Below the pieces are notes generated by a model that was given only the letters and a program-made list of their open reading frames with translations, did no database searches and was not told the DNA's origin. This document shows, one piece after another, positions 24,963 through 34,138 of a stretch of 40,794 bases of DNA. A program made the translations under genes and the position numbers. Location of the stretch: NCBI GenBank assembly GCA_913055745.1, contig CAJXJZ010000013.1, positions 1 to 40,794 of the forward strand, given 5' to 3'. Source of the stretch: an uncultured bacterium. Its GTDB lineage: Bacteria > Hydrothermota > Hydrothermia > UBA1063 > CAJXJZ01. Every line of letters begins with the position of its first letter. The stretch's first letter is position 1.

Positions 24963-25638
24963 TGCTAAGTAGATTATTTACAAAAAAGGGGCACCTTGTG
25001 GTGCCCCTTTTTCTTTTGACACCTCTTCACATTAGAGCAGAATCTTTAGAGCGTATCTTTTTACCCATACCCTCAATATATGCCTCTTTTTATGCAGATG
25101 GTTTAATGACATACAAAGAATTTGAAAGAATGCCCTATCTCAAGGGTTTCTCTGTTTTTGGTAGGGGAGAGGTTGCCTTAGGGCTTTCTGCGATCTTTGG
25201 TTCTATGGCAATTCTTGACAAAAATGATTTGAGTTTTGCTAAAAGGTTTTTCTTAGCATGTGCCATATCTGGTATTACATCTGTTTCTTTAAAGTATGCT
25301 TTTCACAGAACAAGGCCAAATACAGGAAAAATCGGTTTTACGGACCAGGTTTTACTGAAAAAAATGTTTCTTTCCCTTCCGGGCATACAGAGATGGCCTT
25401 TGTAATGGCAGGTGCATTATCTGAAAGATATAAAAATCCAATATTTTTTTATACTCTTGCATCTTTAGTTGGTGCAAGTCGTATAGCAAGGAATATGCAT
25501 TATCTAAGTGATGTAGTGATGGGGGCATATACAGGCTACATGATAAGTAAAATATCCTTTGGTAAGATGCCCTTCCTAAGGATTTATATGTATTCTAAGG
25601 ATTTAAAGAAAGACATAAAGTTGATTTACATATGGTAA
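24962..25638 (+). pseudogene. PAP2-family phosphatase, broken by a single-base frameshift
   Basis: Lipid phosphatase of the PAP2 superfamily. The first signature motif, KYAFHRTRPNTG, is in the frame of 24962-25405, while the second (SFPSGHTEM) and third (ASRIARNMHYLSDVVMG) are in the frame ending at 25638. Adding one T to the run at 25335-25338 would join them as GFYGPGFTEKN. The gene is therefore interrupted either by a real one-base loss or by a sequencing error in a homopolymer. The ATG at 24962 overlaps the previous stop (TAATG), but the predicted terminator at 24982-25017 lies inside this N-terminus, so the true start may be further downstream (next in-frame ATG 25106). The last 7 nt overlap the next gene. 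Confidence 0.75.
24982..25017 (+). terminator. Strong rho-independent terminator
   Basis: GGGGCACC (24988-24995) and GGTGCCCC (25000-25007) form a perfect 8-bp G+C-rich stem with loop TTGT, preceded by six A and followed by TTTTTCTTTT. It ends the gap operon just after the OB-fold protein. It falls within the apparent 5' end of the PAP2 reading frame. Confidence 0.92.
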
Positions 25639-26534
25639 AGGGCATTGAAAAAAGAGTAATAGCACTATTTTCAGGTGGTCTTGATAGTATTCTTGCTATA
25701 AGGCTAATGGAGAGGGCAGGTTTTGAAGTAATACCACTTTTTATTTACACACCTTTTCTGTCAAAAAAAATGCCTCTTGAGATAAGGGAGGATTTTAAAA
25801 GGTATGGGGAGAGTTTCAAAGATAGGGTAATAATTCATGAAACAGGCGATGATTATCTTGAACTTGTTGAAAAGCCAAAGTATGGGTATGGTAAGAACCT
25901 AAATCCATGTATTGATTGCAAGATATTCTTTTTAAAGATTGCAAAAAGTTATATGGAAAATCTTGGTGCTCGGTATGTTGTAACCGGTGAGGTTCTTGGA
26001 CAGAGAGGGATGTCACAGAGAAAGGATGCTATCTTAAAGATAGAGAAAGAGAGTGGACTTAGGGGCAAGATAGTGCGTCCACTTTCTCTTTCATCTTTTC
26101 CTAAAACAGAACTTGAAGAAAAGGGCATCTTAGATGCATCGCTCTTTCCTTCTATAAAGGGAAGGAGTAGAGCATTACAGATAGAACTTGCAAAGAGGTT
26201 GGGCATTGAAAATTATCCACAACCCTCAGGTGGTTGTCTTTTGACTGATCCTGGCTTTTCCAAAAGAGTTCGTGTTCTCATAAGGGAACATCTCTTTGAG
26301 ACGGGGTATATTCATGCGGTAAAGTTTGGTAGGTTAGTTTTAGAAGATGGGATATATGTTGTTGCAAGGAATGACATTGAGAATAAAAAACTCCTTTCTT
26401 TATCAAGTAAGTATCAGATAAACCTTTTTATACCAAGATTTAAAGGCCCAGTAGTTGCAATACTAAAAGGTGATTACGAAAAGGCAAAGATGCTCTCCTG
26501 TAGGTACACAAGGCACTGCCCATTTAATATTTGA
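25632..26534 (+). CDS. ThiI-like PP-loop ATP pyrophosphatase (tRNA thiolation-type)
   Basis: A 300-aa PP-loop enzyme that adenylates its substrate. The pyrophosphate loop is SGGLDS (residues about 15-20). The NPCIDCK block, TGEVLGQRGMSQRKDA and YPQPSGGCLLTDP (with a conserved Cys) define a family usually annotated as tRNA 4-thiouridine synthase-like, and the C-terminal part resembles an NFACT-R RNA-binding domain. It lacks the ferredoxin-like and THUMP domains of classical ThiI. The most likely role is sulfur transfer to tRNA, using the conserved cysteines, but the target base is not known. It overlaps the broken PAP2 gene by 7 nt and is followed by the pyrG promoter. Confidence 0.78.
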   Translation: MVKGIEKRVIALFSGGLDSILAIRLMERAGFEVIPLFIYTPFLSKKMPLEIREDFKRYGESFKDRVIIHETGDDYLELVEKPKYGYGKNLNPCIDCKIFFLKIAKSYMENLGARYVVTGEVLGQRGMSQRKDAILKIEKESGLRGKIVRPLSLSSFPKTELEEKGILDASLFPSIKGRSRALQIELAKRLGIENYPQPSGGCLLTDPGFSKRVRVLIREHLFETGYIHAVKFGRLVLEDGIYVVARNDIENKKLLSLSSKYQINLFIPRFKGPVVAILKGDYEKAKMLSCRYTRHCPFNI

Positions 26535-26559
26535 CCATCTTTGTCAGAGTCTTTAAAAT
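26531..26559 (+). promoter_or_regulatory. Promoter of the pyrG operon (leaderless start)
   Basis: TTGACC (26531-26536), 17 bp, TAAAAT (26554-26559). Both boxes match consensus at five of six positions. The -10 box ends 6 nt before the GTG start at 26566, so the transcript should begin with the start codon itself. The -35 box overlaps the stop region of the ThiI-like gene. Confidence 0.7.
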
Positions 26560-26565
26560 TTAAAA

Positions 26566-28170
26566 GTGAGTAAATTCATTTTTATAACTGGTGGTGTTGT
26601 ATCAGCCCTTGGTAAAGGGGTTGCTACAGCGTCAATAGGTTTTTTGTTAAAGAGAAGAGGGTACAATGTAGTACCTCTTAAGTTTGATCCATATCTTAAT
26701 GTAGACCCAGGGACAATGAGCCCATTTCAGCATGGGGAGGTCTTTGTCACAGATGATGGTGCAGAGACAGACCTTGACCTTGGACATTATGAGAGATTCC
26801 TTGATATTTCTCTTTCGCGAAAGAATAATGTTACAGCAGGTCAGGTTTATTACACTATAATTGAGAACGAGCGAGAAGGAAAATATCTCGGTAAAACGGT
26901 TCAGGTGGTTCCACACCTGACTGATGAGATCAAGCGGAGGGTGCTTTTACTTGAAGAGGATGGTGCAGACATTGTTCTTGTTGAAATAGGTGGTACAGTG
27001 GGAGATATAGAGTCTTTGCCATTCCTTGAGGCAGCAAGACAACTCCGTTTAGAACGTGGACCATCGGATGTCCTTTTTATACATTTGACACTTGTTCCCT
27101 ATCTTAAGTCAGCGGGTGAATTAAAAACAAAGCCTACACAGCATAGTGTAATGAAACTTCGTGAAATTGGGCTTCAGCCTGATATACTTATATCGCGTTC
27201 TGAAAAAAGATTGACTGATGAGGTTAGAAAAAAGATAGCACTGTTTTCAAATCTACCAGAAAAGCACGTAATTGAAGCACAGGATGTTGACTTTATTTAT
27301 AAAATACCCATTGTGTTTTACAACCAGGGGTTGGATAAATTAATACTTGAAAGGCTAAATCTCGCTGTTATGCCTATAAAAATGGATGATTGGATAGATT
27401 TTATAAGTAATTATGAACAGAGGAAGGATGAGGTTAACCTATGCATTACAGGGAAATATGTTGGACTTAAAGATTCTTATAAGAGCATTATAGAGGCACT
27501 CAGTCACGCACAGAGTTCTACGAGGACAAAGGTTAATATAAAATTTATTGATGCTGAAGAAATTGAAGAGAAATCCCCTTCTCTTATTCTCTCTGATTGT
27601 GACGGCATACTTGTTCCCGGTGGGTTTGGCAAAAGGGGTATAGAAGGTAAAATAAAGGCTATTCAGTATGCAAGGGAGAGTGGACTTCCATTTTTCGGCA
27701 TATGTCTTGGCATGCAACTTGCCACTTTGGAGTTTGCAAGAAATATAGCGGGACTAAAGAACGCCCATTCAACAGAGTTTGATCCTGACACACCGTATCC
27801 TGTAATAACCATTTTACCTGATAAAGCCAATATCAAACGCTTAGGTGGTACACTTAGAAAGGGTGCATATATTGCTCAACTTAAGGAAAATACCCTTGCT
27901 CACAGAATTTATGGAAAAATAGAGATTTCAGAGAGGCACAGACATAGATATGAATTTAATCCTGAATTTATGGACATACTTGAAGAAAAGGGTCTTGTTT
28001 TTTCAGGTATTTCTAAATCAGGAGAATATGTGGAAGTAATAGAACTTAACAATCATCCATTCTTTATTGGCGTACAGTTTCACCCAGAGTTTAAATCAAG
28101 GCCACTCTCTCCCCATCCTATATTTGTTAAATTTGTGGAGGCCATGAGGGTGTATAGATATGGCTATTGA
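26566..28170 (+). CDS. pyrG: CTP synthase
   Basis: Converts UTP to CTP using glutamine. The N-terminal synthase domain begins FIFITGGVVSALGKG, a P-loop-like signature, followed by DPYLNVDPGTMSPFQHGEVF and GGTVGDIES. The C-terminal class I glutaminase has its nucleophile in GICLGMQLA and the catalytic His in GVQFHPEF. The length of 534 aa is typical. The start is GTG with no Shine-Dalgarno sequence, 6 nt after a -10 box, so translation is predicted to be leaderless. It is the first gene of a five-gene run to 34766, and its last 11 nt overlap the next gene. Confidence 0.97.
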   Translation: MSKFIFITGGVVSALGKGVATASIGFLLKRRGYNVVPLKFDPYLNVDPGTMSPFQHGEVFVTDDGAETDLDLGHYERFLDISLSRKNNVTAGQVYYTIIENEREGKYLGKTVQVVPHLTDEIKRRVLLLEEDGADIVLVEIGGTVGDIESLPFLEAARQLRLERGPSDVLFIHLTLVPYLKSAGELKTKPTQHSVMKLREIGLQPDILISRSEKRLTDEVRKKIALFSNLPEKHVIEAQDVDFIYKIPIVFYNQGLDKLILERLNLAVMPIKMDDWIDFISNYEQRKDEVNLCITGKYVGLKDSYKSIIEALSHAQSSTRTKVNIKFIDAEEIEEKSPSLILSDCDGILVPGGFGKRGIEGKIKAIQYARESGLPFFGICLGMQLATLEFARNIAGLKNAHSTEFDPDTPYPVITILPDKANIKRLGGTLRKGAYIAQLKENTLAHRIYGKIEISERHRHRYEFNPEFMDILEEKGLVFSGISKSGEYVEVIELNNHPFFIGVQFHPEFKSRPLSPHPIFVKFVEAMRVYRYGY

Positions 28171-30337
28171 TAGGGATGATATACCTCTTTTAATCAACAT
28201 GATAAGGCAATTCAGAATTGCCATAAGCAATATGAGGCTCTATCCCACAGAGAGTGTGATTGTTCAAACATCCATAAAAGACCTGCACAACACTATTGCA
28301 ACTTTTCTAAGTAAATACAAGTTTATAACCATTGGATTTGTTGATGAAAAGCCTATTGTTAACAAAGAAGATATCTCCAAAGGCCTTCCAGAGCCAGTAA
28401 ATCCAGGTATTTTTCTTGAGAGGTTAAATGAACACAATATTAAAACAGTTTCATTTCGTCAGGGTTTAGAATTTTCTGAACTTATTGCTTTTCTTGAACT
28501 TATTAAGCAAAGATATGACCCTGCGCACAGTATAAGAGAAGGGATGAGAAAAGGAGGGATAAAACACATAGGTGTAAATGAGAAGGTTTATACAGCCATT
28601 GGTGATAAAGACCTTGTTATAGAACGGGGTGAGGAGATACTGGCTAAGGATAAAGGAGCATTGGATGCAATTCTCTCCTCTGTTGAGAGGATAGTGGATA
28701 TGACATTGAATATTGAAAATCCGAGTTTAAGAGAGAAACTTAAATTAGAAATAGGTAAGAGACTCCTTTTTAAAGACCCAAAACTATTGGAAAAACTTGT
28801 AGGCAAGATGGGTGGGAGGGGAGGTGGACCGCTTGAGAATCTTTCCATTGAGGAGGTTGAGGAACATCTTGCAGAACTCATTGAAACATACAGATTACTA
28901 AAGGATGGGAAGGTTGAGGAGGTAAGGGATAGATTAAAGGAACTTATAAGAAATGTGACAGGGATGTTGAAGAAGATGGACCCTACTTATGAATTATCCG
29001 ATACCATAGCAAATATAGATAAAATAGATGATTTTGCCAAAAAATGGGAGCGTTTAGCAAAAGAGGATATGGTATCAGAGGAGGGTAAATTGGCAAAGAA
29101 GATGCTTTCTGAGAGTTCTTTTGATGTGCTTTGTGAGAAAGATTTTGGGCGGGTTATTAATACTATTTCTGAGAGAGGCGCATGGAAAGTGAGTTTCAAG
29201 ATTATTAAAAAGGTACTCATGGGCTTGGAGTCCCTAAATCCAGGCACAAGGCAGATGGCTATAACAAAACTCAATGAGATAATGGATGTAGTTTTTATGA
29301 ATGCAGAGCCAAAAGAGTTTTATTTGGTTTTCATAAAGGTATTAAAGGCATTTATTAAGGAAACTTCCCAGGATGTATTGGATGCACTCTCTAATCTTTT
29401 ACCAGAACTATTACAAAAGGCGTATGAGAGGGGTCTTAAAAGAGAAGTCTTGAAGGTATTGGCATTTATAAACATGGAAGTAAAATCAGAAAAGAGTAGC
29501 AAGGAGAGAATCAATAAATTCAGAAAGATAAAAAGGCGAACGGCGGAACTTTTAAAGGATGTGCTTTTAGAGCACCTATTAAAGAGTGATAAACTTGATG
29601 CCTTCACATTGAAGGCATTCTATTATCTTGGGGATGAACTTGCGCCAGTTTTGGTTGAAAGATTAAAGGAAACAGGGGATGAAGTGATACATAGAAAAAT
29701 TACAAGAATACTCTGGTCCATTGGACCTGTTGCAGAACCTGTTGTCCTTGCAGAAATAGAGGTTGAGCAGTCTTTAGAAAAATTGCAGAGGCTTTTAGAC
29801 GTTATAGACAAGTTTAAGGATAAGAATGCGGTATTAAAGACCCTTGAAACTGCGCTTTTATCTGCCCCATCATCCATTAAACCCGTTATCTTCTCTAAAT
29901 TAATTGAACTCGGTGGTGAAAATCTGGAAGATTTTGCCTTGGATTTTCTGGAACAAGATAATCCAGATGTGAAGGTATTGGGATTTGAATACATGTTAAA
30001 AAATGCTCCTGACAGGGTAAAGGATAATGTTGAAAGCCTTCTTGTCCCGAAGAAAGTATTATTTTTAAAATTCCAGCAGAGAGAATATATAAAGGTAAAG
30101 AAAAGGGTTGTGGAACTTATAGGAGATGAGGAACTCCTCTGGGGTATCCCCATGGTTATACCACAACTTGCTCATCAAGATAGGGGAATAAAGAAGGCAG
30201 CCTATGGTTCCCTCCAAAAATTTAAACCAGAAATTTTAAAGAGGTATGAAAAAGAAATAAAGCAATTATTAAAGGATAAAGACCCTATAACACGTGATTA
30301 TACAAAAAGGCTTTTGGAATACATTGGGGGAGGATAG
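28160..30337 (+). CDS. Large alpha-helical (HEAT-like repeat) protein of unknown function
   Basis: A 725-aa protein with no signal peptide. The first 110 residues are a compact domain (MRLYPTESVIVQTSIKDL), then a long predominantly helical region of repeated pairs of amphipathic helices, for example LKAFYYLGDELAPVLVERL and KITRILWSIGPVAEPVVLAEI, which resemble HEAT repeats. A Gly-rich linker (GKMGGRGGGP, about residues 214-223) separates the two halves. Proteins of this layout act as scaffolds. The start overlaps pyrG by 11 nt and the stop is directly followed by the GH57 gene. I do not recognise a specific family. Confidence 0.65.
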   Translation: MAIDRDDIPLLINMIRQFRIAISNMRLYPTESVIVQTSIKDLHNTIATFLSKYKFITIGFVDEKPIVNKEDISKGLPEPVNPGIFLERLNEHNIKTVSFRQGLEFSELIAFLELIKQRYDPAHSIREGMRKGGIKHIGVNEKVYTAIGDKDLVIERGEEILAKDKGALDAILSSVERIVDMTLNIENPSLREKLKLEIGKRLLFKDPKLLEKLVGKMGGRGGGPLENLSIEEVEEHLAELIETYRLLKDGKVEEVRDRLKELIRNVTGMLKKMDPTYELSDTIANIDKIDDFAKKWERLAKEDMVSEEGKLAKKMLSESSFDVLCEKDFGRVINTISERGAWKVSFKIIKKVLMGLESLNPGTRQMAITKLNEIMDVVFMNAEPKEFYLVFIKVLKAFIKETSQDVLDALSNLLPELLQKAYERGLKREVLKVLAFINMEVKSEKSSKERINKFRKIKRRTAELLKDVLLEHLLKSDKLDAFTLKAFYYLGDELAPVLVERLKETGDEVIHRKITRILWSIGPVAEPVVLAEIEVEQSLEKLQRLLDVIDKFKDKNAVLKTLETALLSAPSSIKPVIFSKLIELGGENLEDFALDFLEQDNPDVKVLGFEYMLKNAPDRVKDNVESLLVPKKVLFLKFQQREYIKVKKRVVELIGDEELLWGIPMVIPQLAHQDRGIKKAAYGSLQKFKPEILKRYEKEIKQLLKDKDPITRDYTKRLLEYIGGG

Positions 30338-30338
30338 T

Positions 30339-33300
30339 ATGATAAACATTTTTATTTTTTTCATTGTATCAGGTACTGCAAAGATAGCGTTTTTGCATCA
30401 CGCAAATCAGTCACTTACAGACAATTCGTACTATACCTTGAGGCAAGGTGATGCAGGTTATGTGGGAAACAGTTTTCATAGAACACTTGATACGCATGAG
30501 TACTATCATGTGCCAGTAGATATTCATATATCAGGCCCTCTTATGCAGTCTTACTCATGGGGAAAAAACGATAATGGACTCTTATCTCGTTTAAGGGATA
30601 TGCCTGAGGTATGGCTTGTAGGTGGAAGTTATGCAGAGAATATTATGCCATATATGGACTCTGTGGGAAATAAGTTTTCTATGTGGTATGTACAAAATGT
30701 GTATGATTCCACTATAAAAGGCATCTCTTATTACGATATACCCAATGTGTTATGGATACCTGAGAGGGTTTATAAGAGTGATAGCCTCATGCCATATTCC
30801 CTTATAAAGATTTTGAATGAAGAGTATGGAAAGTATGACAGCCAGGGACGGTATCTTGCCCCATGTATTGTACTTGATGACAATGCCTTATCATGGTATT
30901 GTTCAGATTGTAATCCAAGAAAGGTTTACAGAATGTATGATCAAGAAGGAAACTATGTATTCGTTGTTTTTATCCAGAAGATTGCAAGGGATAATGTTGT
31001 GTGGCAGAATATGTCTGACCCTTCAAATTCATTACATCAACTCCTTTGGAACTTAAGCCAGGATGCTGACCAGGAGCAGGTGGTTATATATGGAGATGAT
31101 TGGGAGAAGGCAGCGGGTGTTGCAGGTTGGGACTTTGGTCAAGCAGGTGCCCCTGCATCCAGTTATGATGCCAACATAGCATGGGTTGCATCACAGGATT
31201 TTATACAGCCTGTTCATATAGGAGAGGTTGTAAAATGGTGGGGTGTGGATAAGATGTATGATAATGACCCAAATAATGACCCACCAGTGATAAATATTAA
31301 TTATGCCACTTATCAGGAACTTAATGATTGGGCAGGGGGAACCTATGACCATTGGTACAATGATTTTAAGAATACACAGGCCTATGGCACAGGGGATGGA
31401 CCGGATTTAAATGGAAATGGTATAAATGGCGATTATGAAGACCTCTGGTTGTTTGGAGAACAAAGACTAATGCGACTCATGCATCTGCCAGATAACAATG
31501 TGGCAAAACTTGGGTGGACAGTGCTTATGGGCAATCTCTATGAAACAGCGTGGCATACAGGACCTGGTGGTGAACTTGTATACTGGGGCAAGAATGTATG
31601 GAATCATACAAGATATGCAGGGCTTTTTGCCTACGCCTCTTTATGGCTTGATAGTTTGAGATTACAGGATACACTATCACATATAGATTCCTTAGACCTT
31701 GATGCAGATGGCATTAAAGAATATGCTATATACAATAGCAAGGTGTTTGCTGTGTTTGATAAGAGAGGGGGAAGAGGCCTTGTTGTAGTGAACAGTCAGG
31801 GCCAGGTGATAATAGGCAATCTAATGACATATTTTGGAGGTGAAGGTGATTTTGATGATGGTGCACACGAGGGGCTCTTTGAGGATTCACAGGGCACAAA
31901 TTCATGGTATAACCCTTCTGTTTTTTATAGGGGTGATACAGGTGTATTAAAATTCTCTGAGGCATACGATGCACAGGGTGATAGTTCATGGGATGTTGTA
32001 AAGGAGATAAGGCTTGTGCCGAATGTTTCCTATTTTGAGGCACGATATAATTCTGGTTTTGAAAACTGGGTAAAGAGTGCTGTAACACCCGATGTATGGG
32101 AGAATCTATTAAAAGGATACAGTCTTAAATTTATCACAGGTCTTTCAAATAATGGATGGATGTATGCAGGGTATGAAAATACCTCAAGCGGCGCAAAGGG
32201 TTGTTATCTCTGGGCTTCCGGTGATGGACTTACCTATCACAATATAGGAAAAACTGGGCAACTTGCAGAACTCATTGAACTTGGTGGAAAGAATGATACA
32301 TTTACTGTATATTTTTATGCAGGTAGTGGAAATCCTGATATAAATGCCCAAGGTCCTGGGGATAGGGAAGGTCCTATGATAAGCGGAACATCCTACAGCC
32401 CATGGCGAAATATATTACCTTCGGATTCAGTACTTGTTTTAACATATGTAAATGACCCAAGTGGTGTATCTTCGGTTTCTATACACTATGGGGTAAATGG
32501 AGACTGGTCTCATTCAGATATTCCCATGCATGAGGATGATGGTAATAATTATGATTTTAACGGAAATGGTACCCAAGATCCAGGCCTCTATGGTGCGTAT
32601 ATTCCTCCTGCGCCAAATCATTCAAGGGTGGAATTTGTTATACATGCCTATGATACGAATAATCTGGATTCATGGGATAATAACTTTGGACAAAACTACT
32701 CCTATACAGTGGGGTACATAAACTTTGTTATGGATGGGAATTTAGACAGGGTAGCAAAATTGTATGGACAGAATGGGGATATGCACCTTTTTGCATACTA
32801 TTATTCAGATTCAAGTAAGTTGTATATTGCGACAGAGGCAGCAGGTGGAAGTGAGGGCACAGGTATATTTCAGAATGACCATTTTATTCTTGTAGGTACA
32901 CGCTTTGATTCTATGCTCCCTGCTATGTGGGCAAAAAAAGGTGTGGTACCTTTTTATGATTTTTATCTTGCCGATGAAAACGACAATGATTTTGTATCGT
33001 TTTTTATAAGAGCGGATAGCACAGATACCATGGCGCAGGATACATCCATATTTAAGTGTGCATCAAGCAAGAATGATCAGGGGTATTTAGAGGGGGTTGT
33101 AAATCTGAAGGATTTTTATGGGAGTGTCCCTGATAGCCTTTTCATAGTTGTTCTAAGTTATGAAACGCAGGATAGCGGCTCTCTTCAATGGGAGGTTCCG
33201 AGAACAGATAGCATGGACGATACAGTTAAAATAAAAGAATGCCTTGTGTTCTATCCCAATAGGACAGTGGTTGGGGAAGAAAGAAGGGGGCGTCTTTCCT

Positions 33301-33542
33301 CTTCGGATATAGTTTACCTTAAAAAAGGTGTAAGTATTGGCTTTGATACCGAAAGTACTCATAAATATACCTTCTCTCTCTATGATATACTTGGTAGGCA
33401 GGTTAAAATTATAAAAGGCACAGCAAAAAAGGGTAAAAATACGATAACACTACCGTATTCATCTATGAGAAGAGGCATTTATTTTGGTGTATTAAAGATG
33501 CATTACAATAAAAAAAGGGTGTTTAAGCTAATAATACCATGA
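30339..33542 (+). CDS. Secreted GH57-family glycoside hydrolase with T9SS-like sorting domain
   Basis: A 1067-aa protein with a short hydrophobic N-terminus. The GH57 signature regions are visible: LHHANQ near residue 19 in the position of HxHQP, the nucleophile motif WIPERVY with E142, and YGDDWEK at 251-257, which resembles the acid-base region (DDxEK) of 4-alpha-glucanotransferase-type enzymes. An alpha-glucan-acting enzyme is likely. A DOMON/CBM9-like beta domain begins near residue 805 (VMDGNLDRVAKLYG), and residues about 1000-1067 form a T9SS type A-like sorting domain (LYDILGRQVK, then MRRGIYFGVLK). The ATG at 30339 is chosen because GGGGGAGGA (30326-30334) precedes it; the in-frame GTG at 30294 lies inside the previous gene. 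Confidence 0.82.
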   Translation: MINIFIFFIVSGTAKIAFLHHANQSLTDNSYYTLRQGDAGYVGNSFHRTLDTHEYYHVPVDIHISGPLMQSYSWGKNDNGLLSRLRDMPEVWLVGGSYAENIMPYMDSVGNKFSMWYVQNVYDSTIKGISYYDIPNVLWIPERVYKSDSLMPYSLIKILNEEYGKYDSQGRYLAPCIVLDDNALSWYCSDCNPRKVYRMYDQEGNYVFVVFIQKIARDNVVWQNMSDPSNSLHQLLWNLSQDADQEQVVIYGDDWEKAAGVAGWDFGQAGAPASSYDANIAWVASQDFIQPVHIGEVVKWWGVDKMYDNDPNNDPPVININYATYQELNDWAGGTYDHWYNDFKNTQAYGTGDGPDLNGNGINGDYEDLWLFGEQRLMRLMHLPDNNVAKLGWTVLMGNLYETAWHTGPGGELVYWGKNVWNHTRYAGLFAYASLWLDSLRLQDTLSHIDSLDLDADGIKEYAIYNSKVFAVFDKRGGRGLVVVNSQGQVIIGNLMTYFGGEGDFDDGAHEGLFEDSQGTNSWYNPSVFYRGDTGVLKFSEAYDAQGDSSWDVVKEIRLVPNVSYFEARYNSGFENWVKSAVTPDVWENLLKGYSLKFITGLSNNGWMYAGYENTSSGAKGCYLWASGDGLTYHNIGKTGQLAELIELGGKNDTFTVYFYAGSGNPDINAQGPGDREGPMISGTSYSPWRNILPSDSVLVLTYVNDPSGVSSVSIHYGVNGDWSHSDIPMHEDDGNNYDFNGNGTQDPGLYGAYIPPAPNHSRVEFVIHAYDTNNLDSWDNNFGQNYSYTVGYINFVMDGNLDRVAKLYGQNGDMHLFAYYYSDSSKLYIATEAAGGSEGTGIFQNDHFILVGTRFDSMLPAMWAKKGVVPFYDFYLADENDNDFVSFFIRADSTDTMAQDTSIFKCASSKNDQGYLEGVVNLKDFYGSVPDSLFIVVLSYETQDSGSLQWEVPRTDSMDDTVKIKECLVFYPNRTVVGEERRGRLSSSDIVYLKKGVSIGFDTESTHKYTFSLYDILGRQVKIIKGTAKKGKNTITLPYSSMRRGIYFGVLKMHYNKKRVFKLIIP

Positions 33543-34138
33543 TTCCTAACTGGATAACACTTGGAAGGATAGTATTTTCCTTCATAGTTCTCTTTATGTT
33601 TGAGATTAGAAGCCTCACTGTGAATATATTAGCCTTTTTTTCCATATTTGTAATCATCTTCTTAGACTTTTTAGATGGATATATCGCAAGAAAGTACAAT
33701 ATGTCCACTGAGTTCGGTGCTATGTTTGATATAACAGGGGACAGAATCGTAGAGGTGATATTCTGGACCTATTTTGCGTATAAACACCTTATATCCTTTT
33801 GGTTCCCTATTATTGTATTATCAAGGGGTATATTCACAGATGCTATAAGACATCAGGCTATGAGGAAGGGGATAAAGCCCTATGACATGTTTACAAAAGG
33901 CATATTGAGATTTATACTCGTATCTCCGTGGATGAGAACAGGGTATGCTGTTTTAAAGGTGATTACTTTTTCTCTTTTAGGGCTACTCTTGATCCTTATT
34001 AATAATAACATTGCATTTCAATATAAAGAAGTGATGTTTCATATAACATATGTTGTAGCAGTTTGTACGGTTATCGTATGCATAATAAGGGGTATCCCGG
34101 TTTTTGTATATGCAAAAAAACACATCTTCTCAAAATAA
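33539..34138 (+). CDS. pgsA: CDP-alcohol phosphatidyltransferase (PgsA-like)
   Basis: Integral membrane enzyme that exchanges CMP of CDP-diacylglycerol for an alcohol. The complete CDP-alcohol motif is present: D43, D46-G47, A50-R51, G60, D64 and D68 in the stretch LDFLDGYIAR and EFGAMFDITGD. About six hydrophobic helices span its 199 aa, the usual size of phosphatidylglycerophosphate synthase. The following gene encodes a HAD phosphatase, a pairing that fits synthesis of phosphatidylglycerol (PgsA then a PGP phosphatase). The alcohol cannot be read from the sequence, so glycerol-3-phosphate is inferred. It overlaps the GH57 gene by ATGA. Confidence 0.8.
   Translation: MIPNWITLGRIVFSFIVLFMFEIRSLTVNILAFFSIFVIIFLDFLDGYIARKYNMSTEFGAMFDITGDRIVEVIFWTYFAYKHLISFWFPIIVLSRGIFTDAIRHQAMRKGIKPYDMFTKGILRFILVSPWMRTGYAVLKVITFSLLGLLLILINNNIAFQYKEVMFHITYVVAVCTVIVCIIRGIPVFVYAKKHIFSK

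Noticed and set aside
25327-25345. Programmed frameshifting in the PAP2 gene
   Set aside because: There is no slippery heptamer with downstream structure or internal Shine-Dalgarno signal; a simple one-base loss in a T-run explains the break.
30294-30338. Upstream GTG extension of the GH57 gene
   Set aside because: It lies within the previous gene, has no ribosome site and would bury the signal-like N-terminus; GGGGGAGGA precedes the ATG at 30339.
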